NCBI GenBank assembly: GCA_024693325.1
Contig: JAILLA010000019.1
Coordinates: 1-38,304 of the forward strand
Reading direction: 5' to 3'
DNA: 38,304 nt
From: Solobacterium sp.
GTDB lineage: Bacteria > Bacillota_I > Bacilli_A > Erysipelotrichales > Erysipelotrichaceae
The notes under the pieces: generated by a model
Told to the model about the DNA's origin: nothing
Seen by the model: the letters and a program-made list of their open reading frames with translations, nothing else
The model's database searches: none
Made by a program: the position numbers and the translations under genes
Shown here: piece after piece, positions 1-6,767 of the stretch
How the letters are laid out: each line of letters opens with the position of its first letter
Position numbering within the stretch: the first letter of the stretch is position 1

Positions 1-2
1 TC

Positions 3-200
3 GCTTTCGATCCCCGTGACTGGTCTGAGAATAACCGTCTCGCAACGATATACGCTATCGTGTTCGGATGGGGTGACGGTGACGATGACATTTTTGACGC
101 ATGGTCTGAAGTGAAAGAACGATTCGGATGGAGCGATGCAAACGTAGAGCGGCTTAAGAAGTTCCATGAAGAATGGAAAAGGTTGAGTAAAGAAGAATGA
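3..200 (+). CDS. Hypothetical phage protein, 3' part
   Basis: An open frame enters from the left edge and ends at TGA 198-200, giving 65 residues of a protein whose start lies outside the window. The visible part is charged and rich in Trp, Asp, Glu and Lys, ending in a helical tail (KKFHEEWKRLSKEE). I see no recognisable domain. The next gene starts inside its stop codon (ATGA), so it is the first visible member of a chain of coupled small genes. It is probably an accessory gene of the phage replication or early region; the function is unknown. Confidence 0.55.
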   Translation, partial: AFDPRDWSENNRLATIYAIVFGWGDGDDDIFDAWSEVKERFGWSDANVERLKKFHEEWKRLSKEE

Positions 201-352
201 GCAACAAGGAAACGATATTCATAAAAATACTCAGATGGCTCGGATTGGTTGAAAAAAGACCGATCAGCAAAAGTGAGATGTGCAAACGGGCTAAAGATGT
301 ATGCAATCACGACTGTACTTCATGCGCTTGGGCAGAAAGGATAGAAAAATGA
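197..352 (+). CDS. Small Cys-containing phage protein (51 aa)
   Basis: A 51-residue frame runs from ATG 197, which overlaps the previous stop as ATGA, to TGA 350-352. The N-terminal half is basic and amphipathic (IFIKILRWLGLVEKR). The C-terminal half has four cysteines in the pattern CKRAKDVCNHDCTSCAW, which could bind a metal ion or an iron-sulphur cluster. No family is recognised. The ATGA overlaps at both ends support it as a real translated gene. Confidence 0.5.
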   Translation: MSNKETIFIKILRWLGLVEKRPISKSEMCKRAKDVCNHDCTSCAWAERIEK

Positions 353-735
353 AATCACTGGAATATGTGAAGAATCATATCGATGAATTTGAAAAAGACG
401 ATTTTGTGGACAGACGTTTTACCAGACGCTTCCTGCAGTTTATTCCTACGGACGAGTGGGAAACATTCGGATTCCGATACACAGGTACAGAGCCGTATGT
501 CCCGAAAGAATGGACAGAGAAGAACATCCTGGCACAGCTTCGTGATGATGTCGAGTTCGGCTATGAGAAAGCCATGAACGAAAGAGGAATATCTTCCGAG
601 CTGATGGCTATGGTGGTAGAAGCGTGGTGCAATGTCCTCGAAAATGATCTTGATCTTGACGGAAATGATGGTCCGTATCACATCAGACAATTCACAACTG
701 TTGCAAAGCATTACGGCTGGGAGCTTGAAGAATGA
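349..735 (+). CDS. Hypothetical phage protein (128 aa)
   Basis: The frame is open from 301, but the start at 349 (MKSLEYV) is preferred. It overlaps the previous stop as ATGA and has an AGAAAGGAT-type ribosome site just upstream. The product is acidic and probably globular, with many Asp, Glu, Tyr and Trp residues and a C-terminal helix-rich part. No membrane segment, Cys cluster or known motif is visible. It is an unknown member of the coupled small-gene chain. The reverse-strand frame across it is a shadow. Confidence 0.6.
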   Translation: MKSLEYVKNHIDEFEKDDFVDRRFTRRFLQFIPTDEWETFGFRYTGTEPYVPKEWTEKNILAQLRDDVEFGYEKAMNERGISSELMAMVVEAWCNVLENDLDLDGNDGPYHIRQFTTVAKHYGWELEE

Positions 736-1085
736 CAGACGATTTGATCAGAAGACAAGATGCAATAATGGTGGTTCATGACCTGCGGCTGGAAGCCGTC
801 GGATGCATCCCAGAATCCTATAATGCCGGTGTAGATGCGTCTGCATCAGTATTGGAGATGATACCATCCGTACAGCTAGAACCACCGTGGACTCCATGCA
901 GTGAGAGGTTACCAGATGAAAAAGACGCAGATGAATATCTTATAACCTGTAAAGATCGGTATGGTGACACTTTTGTCAAAAAAACAATGTACTTTCCAGA
1001 GGACGAATTATGGTGGGATATATCACCCAGTTTAACCGTTACTGCTTGGATGCCAGTGCCGAAACCGTATGAGGTGGATAAATGA
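732..1085 (+). CDS. DUF551 domain phage protein
   Basis: The 117-residue product starts with MTDDLIRRQDAI, an opening seen in many Clostridia and Erysipelotrichia phage proteins. Residues 52-112 fit DUF551: it begins PPWTPCSERLPDEKD, continues with YLITCKDRYGD, and ends with TAWMPVPKPY. DUF551 proteins are common in phage replication regions, and their biochemical role is not established. The gene overlaps both neighbours by ATGA junctions (732 and 1082), suggesting translational coupling. Confidence 0.75.
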   Translation: MTDDLIRRQDAIMVVHDLRLEAVGCIPESYNAGVDASASVLEMIPSVQLEPPWTPCSERLPDEKDADEYLITCKDRYGDTFVKKTMYFPEDELWWDISPSLTVTAWMPVPKPYEVDK

Positions 1086-1390
1086 TACATTGGTTGTTAG
1101 TTGGAATGGACAACACCGATATTGTTGAAGCAGATGATTTTGATGATCTCCAGCGTTTAGCAGATTCTGAACTGTATCATACAGTTGTGAAATTGAACGA
1201 TGAATCAATCAGAAAAATCAAGGAAGCACTAGCGGTTGGCACTGTCAGACACGGACATTGGATAGTCGAATGGGAAACAGACGATACAAGAATGTTGAGG
1301 TGTTCAGAATGCAGAATGGTGTTCAATGTCGGCAAAGGCAGAGACGGAAACTGGTGTCCTGAATGTGGTGCAAGGATGGATGAGAAATGA
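1082..1390 (+). CDS. Zinc-ribbon phage protein (102 aa)
   Basis: The N-terminal 55 residues are acidic and helical. The C-terminal part (about 56-102) follows the common phage layout VRHGHWIVEW...CSEC...CPECGARMDE, with two CxxC pairs that would form a zinc ribbon. The specific target is unknown; such ribbons usually bind nucleic acid or protein. The next gene ends in an almost identical ribbon, so the pair probably arose by duplication. The start at 1082 overlaps the previous stop as ATGA, and its own stop overlaps the next start at 1387. Confidence 0.7.
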   Translation: MIHWLLVGMDNTDIVEADDFDDLQRLADSELYHTVVKLNDESIRKIKEALAVGTVRHGHWIVEWETDDTRMLRCSECRMVFNVGKGRDGNWCPECGARMDEK

Positions 1391-1668
1391 CTAAGTATGT
1401 CAATGCTGATGCTTTGAAAATTCAGATCGCCTGTGTGTATGGCTCAAATCCGAAATATTTGAGATGGCTGAACAATGCACCAGCCGAAGATGTAGTACCT
1501 GTCAGACATGCCAAGTGGATTCCGAAGATCACGAAGATCGGCGGGATTGACTGGCCAAGTGGGATGATATGCTCCGGATGTGGTGAGGACGCTCTGAATG
1601 CCGAAGGTACCGACTTTCTGACTGACTTCTGTCCGCATTGCGGTGCAAGGATGGACGAGGGAATATGA
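1387..1668 (+). CDS. Zinc-ribbon phage protein, paralogue of the upstream gene (93 aa)
   Basis: The product starts with MTKYVNADALK, typical of phage proteins of the LIxADAL type. After a VPVRHAKW linker come two cysteine pairs (ICSGCGED and FCPHCGARMDEG), predicted to form a zinc ribbon. The HA/GKW linker and the C-x-x-CGARMDE ending match the preceding gene, while the N-terminal halves differ, so the two share a mobile C-terminal module. The function is unknown. It is coupled to both neighbours by ATGA overlaps. Confidence 0.7.
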   Translation: MTKYVNADALKIQIACVYGSNPKYLRWLNNAPAEDVVPVRHAKWIPKITKIGGIDWPSGMICSGCGEDALNAEGTDFLTDFCPHCGARMDEGI

Positions 1669-1856
1669 AAATAATCAAATTACATGATTCAAACAAAAAC
1701 GGCCGCGTCTGGTATGTAGATGCCGAGAAAATTCAATATTTTGGCGATATGGATGAGTTTACAAACGTTTGTTTTGCAGGAGACGAATACTGTTATATAT
1801 CAGTCATTGAAAAACCGGAAGAAATCATTGATCTGATAAATAAGGTGAAAGCATGA
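1665..1856 (+). CDS. Hypothetical phage protein (63 aa)
   Basis: The start at ATG 1665 (MKIIKLHD) is chosen over an upstream in-frame start at 1638 because it overlaps the previous stop as ATGA, like its neighbours. The product has mixed beta/alpha character: an N-terminal strand (KIIKLHDS), a YVDAEKIQYF segment, and a C-terminal helix (EEIIDLINKVKA). This resembles small phage and bacterial proteins that begin with a residue-interaction strand followed by 'I.yf', but I cannot name a family. Confidence 0.6.
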   Translation: MKIIKLHDSNKNGRVWYVDAEKIQYFGDMDEFTNVCFAGDEYCYISVIEKPEEIIDLINKVKA

Positions 1857-1942
1857 CATATTTCAAACTGGCGATCATATTATTTGCGATAGCAGGAATC
1901 TGCGACTTTCTGATAATGATCTTACAGAGGTTCGACAAATGA
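1853..1942 (+). CDS. Single-span membrane micropeptide (29 aa)
   Basis: This 29-residue frame starts at ATG 1853 inside the previous stop (ATGA) and ends at TGA 1940-1942, which overlaps the next start at 1939. The product reads MTYFKLAIILFAIAGICDF then LIMILQRFDK: one hydrophobic helix with a short charged tail. The exact ATGA junctions at both ends are the main evidence that it is translated. It could be a membrane-targeted accessory peptide; no function can be assigned. Confidence 0.5.
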   Translation: MTYFKLAIILFAIAGICDFLIMILQRFDK

Positions 1943-2172
1943 AGGAATATATAGTGACAGAACATTGGTACTTTCCGTATGAAGAACCTAAACCACATGA
2001 ACTTATCAGATGCAGAGAATGCCGGTTCTGGCCCGAACTTGCTTGGAACGTGGCTAACATGGATTTAAAGGAAACGTTTATGGTGAGTAGCCGATGCTTT
2101 CATATGGGACCAGAGGACTACTGCTCAAAAGCGAAAAGGAGAAATGATGACCGATCTGACAGAAATGAATAA
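1939..2172 (+). CDS. Hypothetical Cys-containing phage protein (77 aa)
   Basis: The product starts MKEYIVTEHWYF at an ATGA overlap with the micropeptide gene. It contains LIRCRECRFWPEL and later RCFHMGPEDYCSKAKRR, so two Cys pairs spaced about 30 residues apart could bind a metal. The RCRECRFW pattern recurs in short phage proteins of Clostridia next to DUF551 and zinc-ribbon genes. The C-terminus is very basic and polar. Function unknown. Confidence 0.6.
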   Translation: MKEYIVTEHWYFPYEEPKPHELIRCRECRFWPELAWNVANMDLKETFMVSSRCFHMGPEDYCSKAKRRNDDRSDRNE

Positions 2173-2464
2173 ACTGGAGAAATATCTCCGTGAAAAGCAC
2201 ATCCCATATGAGCGCATCGATCAGGATCAGATTCTGGATCAGTACGGCCTTGCGCGTCAGTTGGAGCGGCATCAGATATGTGTTCCGGACGCAAATTATC
2301 CATGGAGTTGGGATGTGGTTTGCTTCTATGGAACGTATGGATATGAGGATGGTCTGCTTGAGCTGAGTGGTGACCTGGTCGATTATGCGGAGGACGATGA
2401 CTTTGTGATCGGCTATCTGACAGCAGAGGATGTGATCAGGAGGATCGAGAGCTATGTGGAGTAA
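2144..2464 (+). CDS. Hypothetical phage protein (106 aa)
   Basis: Two adjacent ATGs (2144 and 2147) follow an AAAAGGAG ribosome site, and either may be used. The product has an N-terminal alpha/beta part (LEKYLREKHIPYERIDQD) and a middle with VCFYGTYGYEDGLLELSG. It ends in an acidic loop and a helix (LTAEDVIRRIESYVE). Small proteins with this middle region are common in Clostridia phages and have no assigned function. It overlaps the previous gene by 29 bp and the next by 11 bp. Confidence 0.65.
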   Translation: MMTDLTEMNKLEKYLREKHIPYERIDQDQILDQYGLARQLERHQICVPDANYPWSWDVVCFYGTYGYEDGLLELSGDLVDYAEDDDFVIGYLTAEDVIRRIESYVE

Positions 2465-2654
2465 ACGCAGAAAAAGATTCCGCAGACATTATGATCCACA
2501 GGAACATCAGTGGTTTCTGCTGAAGACATACATCCAGACGCGGATCGCTGAAGCTTTGTCAAGGGCTCTGGAGGATGCAATCATAAACGGCGAAGGAGGA
2601 CCGCATGAAAGAAATAACATTATCCGATACGCTGAAATGTATCGAGGCAGGTAA
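2454..2654 (+). CDS. Small basic phage protein (66 aa)
   Basis: The frame starts at ATG 2454 and overlaps both neighbours. The N-terminus is strongly basic (MWSKRRKRFRRHYD), followed by a helical stretch (ARIAEALSRALEDAI-like). This composition fits a small nucleic-acid-binding or accessory protein, but no motif decides it. The 50 bp overlap with the next gene, which has the better ribosome site, means the annotated end could be tolerated extension rather than selected sequence. Confidence 0.45.
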   Translation: MWSKRRKRFRRHYDPQEHQWFLLKTYIQTRIAEALSRALEDAIINGEGGPHERNNIIRYAEMYRGR

Positions 2655-3012
2655 CACTGTCTGTATGCTGATACCGGTCAGCGCAGAAACACAGGTCAGC
2701 GATCTGATGCGGGCGAAGGGATTCGTACTGATCGATGAGGCGGCGGTCGAGGTAGCTGTGACCGGTCAGGTGGATATGGATCGCGTCAAGAAGAACCTCG
2801 AACTGTCCAATGCAAAGACGCAGAAGAATCAGGAAGCTAAGGAAAAAAAACAATCAAAGCCGAAGGAGCTGGATGTTGGAAAGGTTATGGCACTGTATCG
2901 AGCCGGATGGAATATATCATCGATATGCACTGAGGTAGGTGCATCCTATCCGACCGTGAAGAAGTACATCGACCAGGAGAGCGCGAAGGATGCAGGACAG
3001 GCTGACAGTTGA
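2605..3012 (+). CDS. Phage HTH protein (135 aa)
   Basis: ATG 2605 lies behind a GGAGG ribosome site (GGAGGACCGC). The N-terminal 75 residues form an alpha/beta region (ITLSDTLKCIEAGNTV). A Lys/Gln-rich linker follows (about 76-95). Residues about 96-126 read as a helix-turn-helix of the resolvase/Hin type, with VMALYRAGWNISSICTEVG then ASYPTVKKYI. It probably binds DNA and may regulate phage genes. The overall architecture is unfamiliar, so the role is inferred from the HTH only. Confidence 0.6.
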   Translation: MKEITLSDTLKCIEAGNTVCMLIPVSAETQVSDLMRAKGFVLIDEAAVEVAVTGQVDMDRVKKNLELSNAKTQKNQEAKEKKQSKPKELDVGKVMALYRAGWNISSICTEVGASYPTVKKYIDQESAKDAGQADS

Positions 3013-3217
3013 GCTCGGCGACTGGAAGATCGTCCAGACCAGGACATTCATGAACTGCGTACAGTGGTGGATCTACCATGATGACAAACTGATCACTCAC
3101 AGAACCGGCAAACACATGACAGAGTCTCAGCTCCGTGCTATCCTCACAAAAGAGATGGAGGACCACAGCAATGGACGAGACACCGATCATCAACAAAGCA
3201 CTGAAGGTGCTGAATGA
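2990..3217 (+). CDS. Hypothetical phage protein (75 aa)
   Basis: The start at 2990 (MQDRLTVELGDW) overlaps the end of the HTH gene by 23 bp. The first 55 residues look like a small beta-rich domain with many Trp and His residues (NCVQWWIYHDDKLITH). The remainder is polar and lies over the start of the next gene. No family is recognised. The close packing and consistent strand support a real gene, though the exact C-terminus has little constraint visible. Confidence 0.5.
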   Translation: MQDRLTVELGDWKIVQTRTFMNCVQWWIYHDDKLITHRTGKHMTESQLRAILTKEMEDHSNGRDTDHQQSTEGAE

Positions 3218-3347
3218 ACTGGAACAAAGCAGACGCAAACGCTCATGCTGTTCGCGGACTGCGATCACTGAAGCTGAGTGCTTCCATATGGCGATCACAG
3301 TCATCGAGAAGGCAAAGGCTGACTATCTACAGAAGCAGGGCAAATGA
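3171..3347 (+). CDS. Hypothetical phage protein (58 aa)
   Basis: ATG 3171 (MDETPIINKALKVLNELE) is chosen over the upstream in-frame start at 3135, because the extension is entirely within the preceding gene and has no family-like features. The protein is helical and charged, with a central SRRKRSCCSR patch and a long helix (CFHMAITVIEKAKADYLQKQ). Phage genes of this size directly before ArpU-like regulators are common and uncharacterised. It overlaps the next frame if that gene starts at 3344. Confidence 0.5.
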   Translation: MDETPIINKALKVLNELEQSRRKRSCCSRTAITEAECFHMAITVIEKAKADYLQKQGK

Positions 3348-3364
3348 CACAGGAGGAGCTGACC

Positions 3365-3772
3365 ATGGTGACCAAGGAAGAGCTTCGGGCATATCATGAC
3401 ATCAAGTTAGAGATCCGAGTGATCGAGCGTGAGATCCAGAGCCTTTACTATCCGGTCAGCTCCGTGCCGATGTCCTCAGACGGAGGACACTCATCGACAC
3501 CAGGCAATCCAACAGAGCGCGCAGTCTTCAAGATTGATGACAAGCGCAACAAGCTCGAAGCAAAGCAGGAAGAACTGCAGAACATTGTGGACAAGATAGA
3601 TGACTGGGTGAGCACACTGGATGATCATCTGGTGGCTTCCATAGTCAGACTTCACTTCATCTGCGGTCTGACATGGCGGCAGACATGTAAACAGGTGTAC
3701 GGCTATCCGGATCCGGATGTCTGCAGAGTGACATTCAACAGATTTATGGAGGTGCAACATGGACAGCAATGA
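3365..3772 (+). CDS. ArpU/RinA-like phage late-transcription regulator
   Basis: The N-terminal half is coiled-coil (about residues 4-23 and 55-75, with KRNKLEAKQEELQNIVDKID). The C-terminal half ends in a sigma-like helix-turn-helix: ASIVRLHFICGLTWRQTCKQ followed by VYGYPDPDVCRVTFNRF. This layout is typical of ArpU/RinA and DUF1492-type regulators, which switch on packaging and structural genes and sit just upstream of the terminase module, as here. ATG 3365 has an AGGAGG site 8 bp away. An alternative in-frame start at 3344 overlaps the previous stop as ATGA. Regulation of the downstream region is inference. Confidence 0.7.
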   Translation: MVTKEELRAYHDIKLEIRVIEREIQSLYYPVSSVPMSSDGGHSSTPGNPTERAVFKIDDKRNKLEAKQEELQNIVDKIDDWVSTLDDHLVASIVRLHFICGLTWRQTCKQVYGYPDPDVCRVTFNRFMEVQHGQQ

Positions 3773-3911
3773 CGCGATCCCGATCAAGGTGATCGATGAC
3801 ATGATCAACGAACTGGATGCGGAAGAAGATGATACAACCAGGGTCATCACACATGCGATCATCACACTTCAGATCCTCAAAGACAGATGGAACAGAATGA
3901 AAGAAAAATAA
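3759..3911 (+). CDS. Small acidic phage protein (50 aa)
   Basis: ATG 3759 overlaps the end of the regulator gene and has a GGAGG ribosome site 5-6 bp upstream. The 50-residue product (MDSNDAIPIKVIDDMINELD...) is acidic in its first half and ends in a basic helix (LQILKDRWNRMKEK). It is the last gene before the repeat cluster and terminator at 3915-4000. It may be a partner of the regulator, but that rests on adjacency alone. Confidence 0.55.
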   Translation: MDSNDAIPIKVIDDMINELDAEEDDTTRVITHAIITLQILKDRWNRMKEK

Positions 3912-3914
3912 ATC

Positions 3915-3943
3915 CGTTCGGTTTGTTTCGGATTGTTCGGTTT
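3915..3943 (+). promoter_or_regulatory. Three tandem TTCGG repeats, candidate operator
   Basis: Directly after the stop of the small acidic gene there are three near-repeats of about 9-10 bp: GTTCGGTTT (3916-3924), GTTTCGGATT (3925-3934) and GTTCGGTTT (3935-3943). An inverted echo, AACCG, follows at 3944-3948. Helically phased short repeats between an ArpU-like regulator and the packaging operon look like a regulator-binding site. Binding is inferred, and no clear -35/-10 pair is visible beside them. Confidence 0.45.
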
Positions 3944-3970
3944 AACCGATGTAAATTGATACCATGAAAT

Positions 3971-4000
3971 AAGAGCGGACAAATCAGATCCGCTCTTTTG
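3971..4000 (+). terminator. Intrinsic terminator before the packaging module
   Basis: AAGAGCGGA (3971-3979) pairs perfectly with TCCGCTCTT (3989-3997) around a 9 nt loop, followed by a short T tract. It separates the early/middle small genes from the packaging and structural genes. Confidence 0.7.
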
Positions 4001-4013
4001 TTTGGTGACCATA

Positions 4014-4211
4014 ATGAAAAAGAAGGACATCGATGACGCTCACGACCTCACCGATCCGAAGACCTTCAAGGAACGAATGAAGGAAGAAGACAGCGAGTCC
4101 AGAGCACCATGCGGCAAGTGCCTGGGACACTGGGACTGTGAAGATCCAGTCAGGTGTCAGAAGTACAAAGCATGGAGAAAGAAGTATCTGAAAAAGAGAT
4201 ACGGACCATGA
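4014..4211 (+). CDS. Small Cys-rich basic phage protein (65 aa)
   Basis: ATG 4014 (MKKKDIDDAHDL) is preferred over a TTG at 4002, with GGTGA at a usable distance. The N-terminal half is charged. The C-terminal half has four cysteines in CGKCLGHWDCEDPVRC, then a very basic tail (KYKAWRKKYLKKRYG). The cysteine cluster could hold a metal ion and the tail could contact nucleic acid. It is coupled to the HNH gene by an ATGA overlap at 4208, so it may act in the same packaging step. No family recognised. Confidence 0.55.
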   Translation: MKKKDIDDAHDLTDPKTFKERMKEEDSESRAPCGKCLGHWDCEDPVRCQKYKAWRKKYLKKRYGP

Positions 4212-4540
4212 AAAAGACATTAGACAAGTTTTACAAGAGCACCAGATGGAAGAAGCTGAGGGAGTCCATCCTGCGGCGGGATGGGTACATGTGTCAGCTG
4301 ACAAAGCGGTACGGCAAGCTGGTCGAAGCGAACACAGTGCACCACATTTTCCCGCGTGAGTATTTCCCTGAGTTTCAGTGGGAGACGTGGAATCTGATCA
4401 GTCTGTCAGCAGTCGCACACAACACACTGCATGACCGAGACACTGACCAGCTGACTGAGGAAGGACTTGAACTGCTCAGAAGAACAGCGAGGCGGGTACA
4501 CTTGGAGAACGTGGACGAGTTGATCGCACGAATGAAATGA
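4208..4540 (+). CDS. HNH endonuclease, packaging-associated
   Basis: The 110-residue protein opens MKKTLDKFYKSTRWKKLR and has the phage HNH layout: RDGYMCQLTKRYGKLVEANT, then VHHIFPRE (the H-H pair), WNLISLS (the central N) and AHNTLHDRD (the last H). The second cysteine pair of many HNH proteins is reduced. Phage HNH proteins encoded next to terminase genes cooperate with the terminase in cutting at cos sites (known for HK97-like phages). Start 4208 overlaps the previous stop as ATGA; longer in-frame starts at 4154 and 4172 lie within that gene. Confidence 0.85.
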   Translation: MKKTLDKFYKSTRWKKLRESILRRDGYMCQLTKRYGKLVEANTVHHIFPREYFPEFQWETWNLISLSAVAHNTLHDRDTDQLTEEGLELLRRTARRVHLENVDELIARMK

Positions 4541-4672
4541 CCCCGCCCAGGTCTCATTGTTTCTGACAGGTGCCTTAGGGAACGGCGGGGGAAGCCTTTT
4601 CTCTCTCTGAGAGATTTAAATCAGAAATTACCCAAATTGGGCAGGATTGAGGCAGGAAGGAGGAAGATCTGA
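4541..4672 (+). other. Gene-free HNH-to-terminase interval, likely cos region
   Basis: This 132 bp has no gene and sits where cos sites lie in HK97-like phages, between the HNH gene and the small terminase gene. It contains inverted G/C-rich arms, CCCCGCC (4541-4547) and GGCGGGG (4584-4590), and a TCTCTC/GAGAGA hairpin near 4599-4613. A short palindrome, CCCAAATTGGG, occupies 4631-4641. The ribosome site for the terminase (GGAGG, 4659-4664) lies at its end. Which position is cut cannot be read from sequence alone. Confidence 0.45.
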
Positions 4673-5026
4673 ATGAAAAAAGCTGACTGGCGGCGCGAAG
4701 TTATCAAAAAGTGTCAATCAGTCGGGACTTTCAGAAGTGAATTTCTGCCGGTCATAAATACACTGGCTGACATCCTGGAAGAACGTGATCGGGTGCGGCG
4801 ACAGTACAATGCTGAAGGAGCTCAGCCGGTGATAACGAAGACCTCTGACAGAGGCGCGCAGAACACTGCGAAGAATCCGCTCCTGCAGATGTGGGAAGAT
4901 CTGAACCGTGATGCTCTCGCTTACTGGCGGGAGCTTGGTCTGACTCCTGCAGGACTGAAGGCTCTGGACAAGGACATGATGAAACCGAAACAGAAGTCAG
5001 CACTCTCCGGACTGCTGGATGACTGA
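4673..5026 (+). CDS. terS: Terminase small subunit, P27 family
   Basis: The 117-residue product has the P27/terminase_4 features: an N-terminal helical DNA-binding region ([16 protein letters not shown]), a middle helix with [11 protein letters not shown], and the pattern [23 protein letters not shown] then TPAGLKAL. The small subunit recognises the packaging site and delivers phage DNA to the large subunit. The gene overlaps the large subunit gene by 8 bp and follows an AGGAGGAAG ribosome site. Confidence 0.88.
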   Translation: MKKADWRREVIKKCQSVGTFRSEFLPVINTLADILEERDRVRRQYNAEGAQPVITKTSDRGAQNTAKNPLLQMWEDLNRDALAYWRELGLTPAGLKALDKDMMKPKQKSALSGLLDD

Positions 5027-6761
5027 GTCGAAGTATTATCGCATAGTCTACGATTATGCGTGGGCACAGGCACATGGGCATCAGATCCGAGGCAACAACA
5101 AACGAGAGTGCAAGCGATTCCTCTCGGATCTCAAAAGAACAGACATCGAGCTGAGGACTAAAGATCCGGACTTCGTGATCAAGGTCATTCAGGGATTTAT
5201 GGTTCACAAGCAAGGCGAAGCTCTTGACGGTACTCCGTTGATGAACTCGCCTTTTCTTCTTGAGCCTTTTCAGATGTTCATCATCTACAACCTTGTCGGC
5301 TGGTACTGGACAGGGACGAAGCGCAGACGGTTTACAGAGGCATTCATCTTCCTGCCGAGAAAAAACGGCAAGACGATATTTGCCGCAGGGCTGGCATTCG
5401 GTCTCGGACTGCTCGAACGCAGATCCGGATCCAGAGTGCTGATCGGAGCGGCGGCTCTGAAGCAGTCTATGGAAGCATTCAATGACATCCTGTACACGGT
5501 CCGCTTCAGAGGATTGGATAAGGAAGACGGATGCAAGATCAATGACAACAACATGGGCCACATCATTGAACTGACATTCAAGGATGACAGCGGAGTGCCG
5601 AATGGCTCTCTCCGGATCGAAGCACTGGCGGCGAATCCGGATGCACAGGACTCCTTCAATTGTAATATTGCGATTTTGGATGAGATCCATGCCTTCAAGA
5701 AGCCGGCACAGTACAACCGATTCAAAGAAGCACAGAAGGCCTACACGAACAAGCTGACGATCGGCATCACCACAGCCGGCGACAATGCGAACAGTTTCGG
5801 CTATCGCAGACTGGAATATGCCGAGAAGGTCCTCGATGGAACAGTCACCGATGACAGCCTTTTCTGCTTCGTGTCACATGCTGACAAAGGCGAAGACGGC
5901 GAGGTCGATTATCTGAACCCTGAACAGCATGAGAAAGCAAATCCGAATTATGGTGTGACGATCAGGCCGGAGGACATCATGGCAGATGCCCAGCAAGCTC
6001 TGAACGATCCACAGCAGAGGAAGGACTTCCTCAGCCGATCGCTGAACATCTACACCAGTGCGATGAAGGCATGGTTTGATATTGATGAGTTTAAGGCATC
6101 GGATCAGAAATATAACTGGACACTTCAGGAACTGGCGAAGCTTCCGATCAAGTGGTTCGGCGGTGTCGATCTATCCCGCATGTATGACCTCACAGCCGCA
6201 TGCCTTTATGGGCACTATGCTTCGGAGGATGTGGACATAGTGATTACACATGCCTTTTTCCCTGTGGTGATGGCCGCGAGAAAAGCTGACGAGGATAACA
6301 TCCCGCTTTTCGGATGGCAAGATGACGGATGGCTGACCATGTGCAACACTCCGACAGTAAATGCTTCGGATGTGGTTGACTGGTTCAAGGAAATGAGAGC
6401 CATGGGATTCAAAATCGTGGAAGTCGGACATGACCGCAAGTTTGCGAGAGAGTATGCATCTCTCATGGAGTCAGCTCGTTTCCGCATCGTCGATCAGCCG
6501 CAGTACTTTCATGTCAAGTCGGAAGGCTTCAGGCATATCGAGAAGGCGGCGAAGGATGGAAAGCTTTACTATCTGCACTCGGATGCATATGAGTACTGTG
6601 TGCAGAACGTGAGAGCAGTCGAGAAGACCGATGACATGGTCCAGTATGAAAAAATCGAACCACAGAGCAGGATCGACCTGTTTGACTGCTCTGTTTTTGG
6701 CTGTGTGCGATATCTCTCCAACATGGAGAAGCAGAAGAAAGCGGAGGACTGGTGGAGTTAA
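5019..6761 (+). CDS. terL: Terminase large subunit
   Basis: At 580 residues this is full length for the family. The ATPase half has a Walker A variant PRKNGKT (113-119), a Walker B with catalytic acids NIAILDEIH (D221, E222) and the coupling motif TTAGD (251-255). The nuclease half has an early acidic residue in [15 protein letters not shown] (D384), an HDRKFA stretch, and a late acidic pair in RIDLFDCSV. The protein cuts concatemeric DNA and pumps it into the prohead. The reverse-strand frame of 312 residues across its start is a shadow. Confidence 0.95.
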   Translation: MTESKYYRIVYDYAWAQAHGHQIRGNNKRECKRFLSDLKRTDIELRTKDPDFVIKVIQGFMVHKQGEALDGTPLMNSPFLLEPFQMFIIYNLVGWYWTGTKRRRFTEAFIFLPRKNGKTIFAAGLAFGLGLLERRSGSRVLIGAAALKQSMEAFNDILYTVRFRGLDKEDGCKINDNNMGHIIELTFKDDSGVPNGSLRIEALAANPDAQDSFNCNIAILDEIHAFKKPAQYNRFKEAQKAYTNKLTIGITTAGDNANSFGYRRLEYAEKVLDGTVTDDSLFCFVSHADKGEDGEVDYLNPEQHEKANPNYGVTIRPEDIMADAQQALNDPQQRKDFLSRSLNIYTSAMKAWFDIDEFKASDQKYNWTLQELAKLPIKWFGGVDLSRMYDLTAACLYGHYASEDVDIVITHAFFPVVMAARKADEDNIPLFGWQDDGWLTMCNTPTVNASDVVDWFKEMRAMGFKIVEVGHDRKFAREYASLMESARFRIVDQPQYFHVKSEGFRHIEKAAKDGKLYYLHSDAYEYCVQNVRAVEKTDDMVQYEKIEPQSRIDLFDCSVFGCVRYLSNMEKQKKAEDWWS

Positions 6762-6767
6762 ACGAAT

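Noticed and set aside
301..348. Upstream start (MQSRLYF) for the gene at 349
   Set aside because: It lies wholly inside the preceding gene, while the ATGA junction at 349 matches all neighbouring joints.
2454..2654. Small basic frame as chance overlap
   Set aside because: Considered for removal, but it continues the same-strand packed order and overlaps neighbours in the usual way, so it is kept at low confidence.
4752..5690. Long reverse-strand frame of 312 codons across the terminase start
   Set aside because: It lies opposite terS/terL, whose motifs are unmistakable. The translation has no domain, and its openness reflects the codon pattern of the sense strand.
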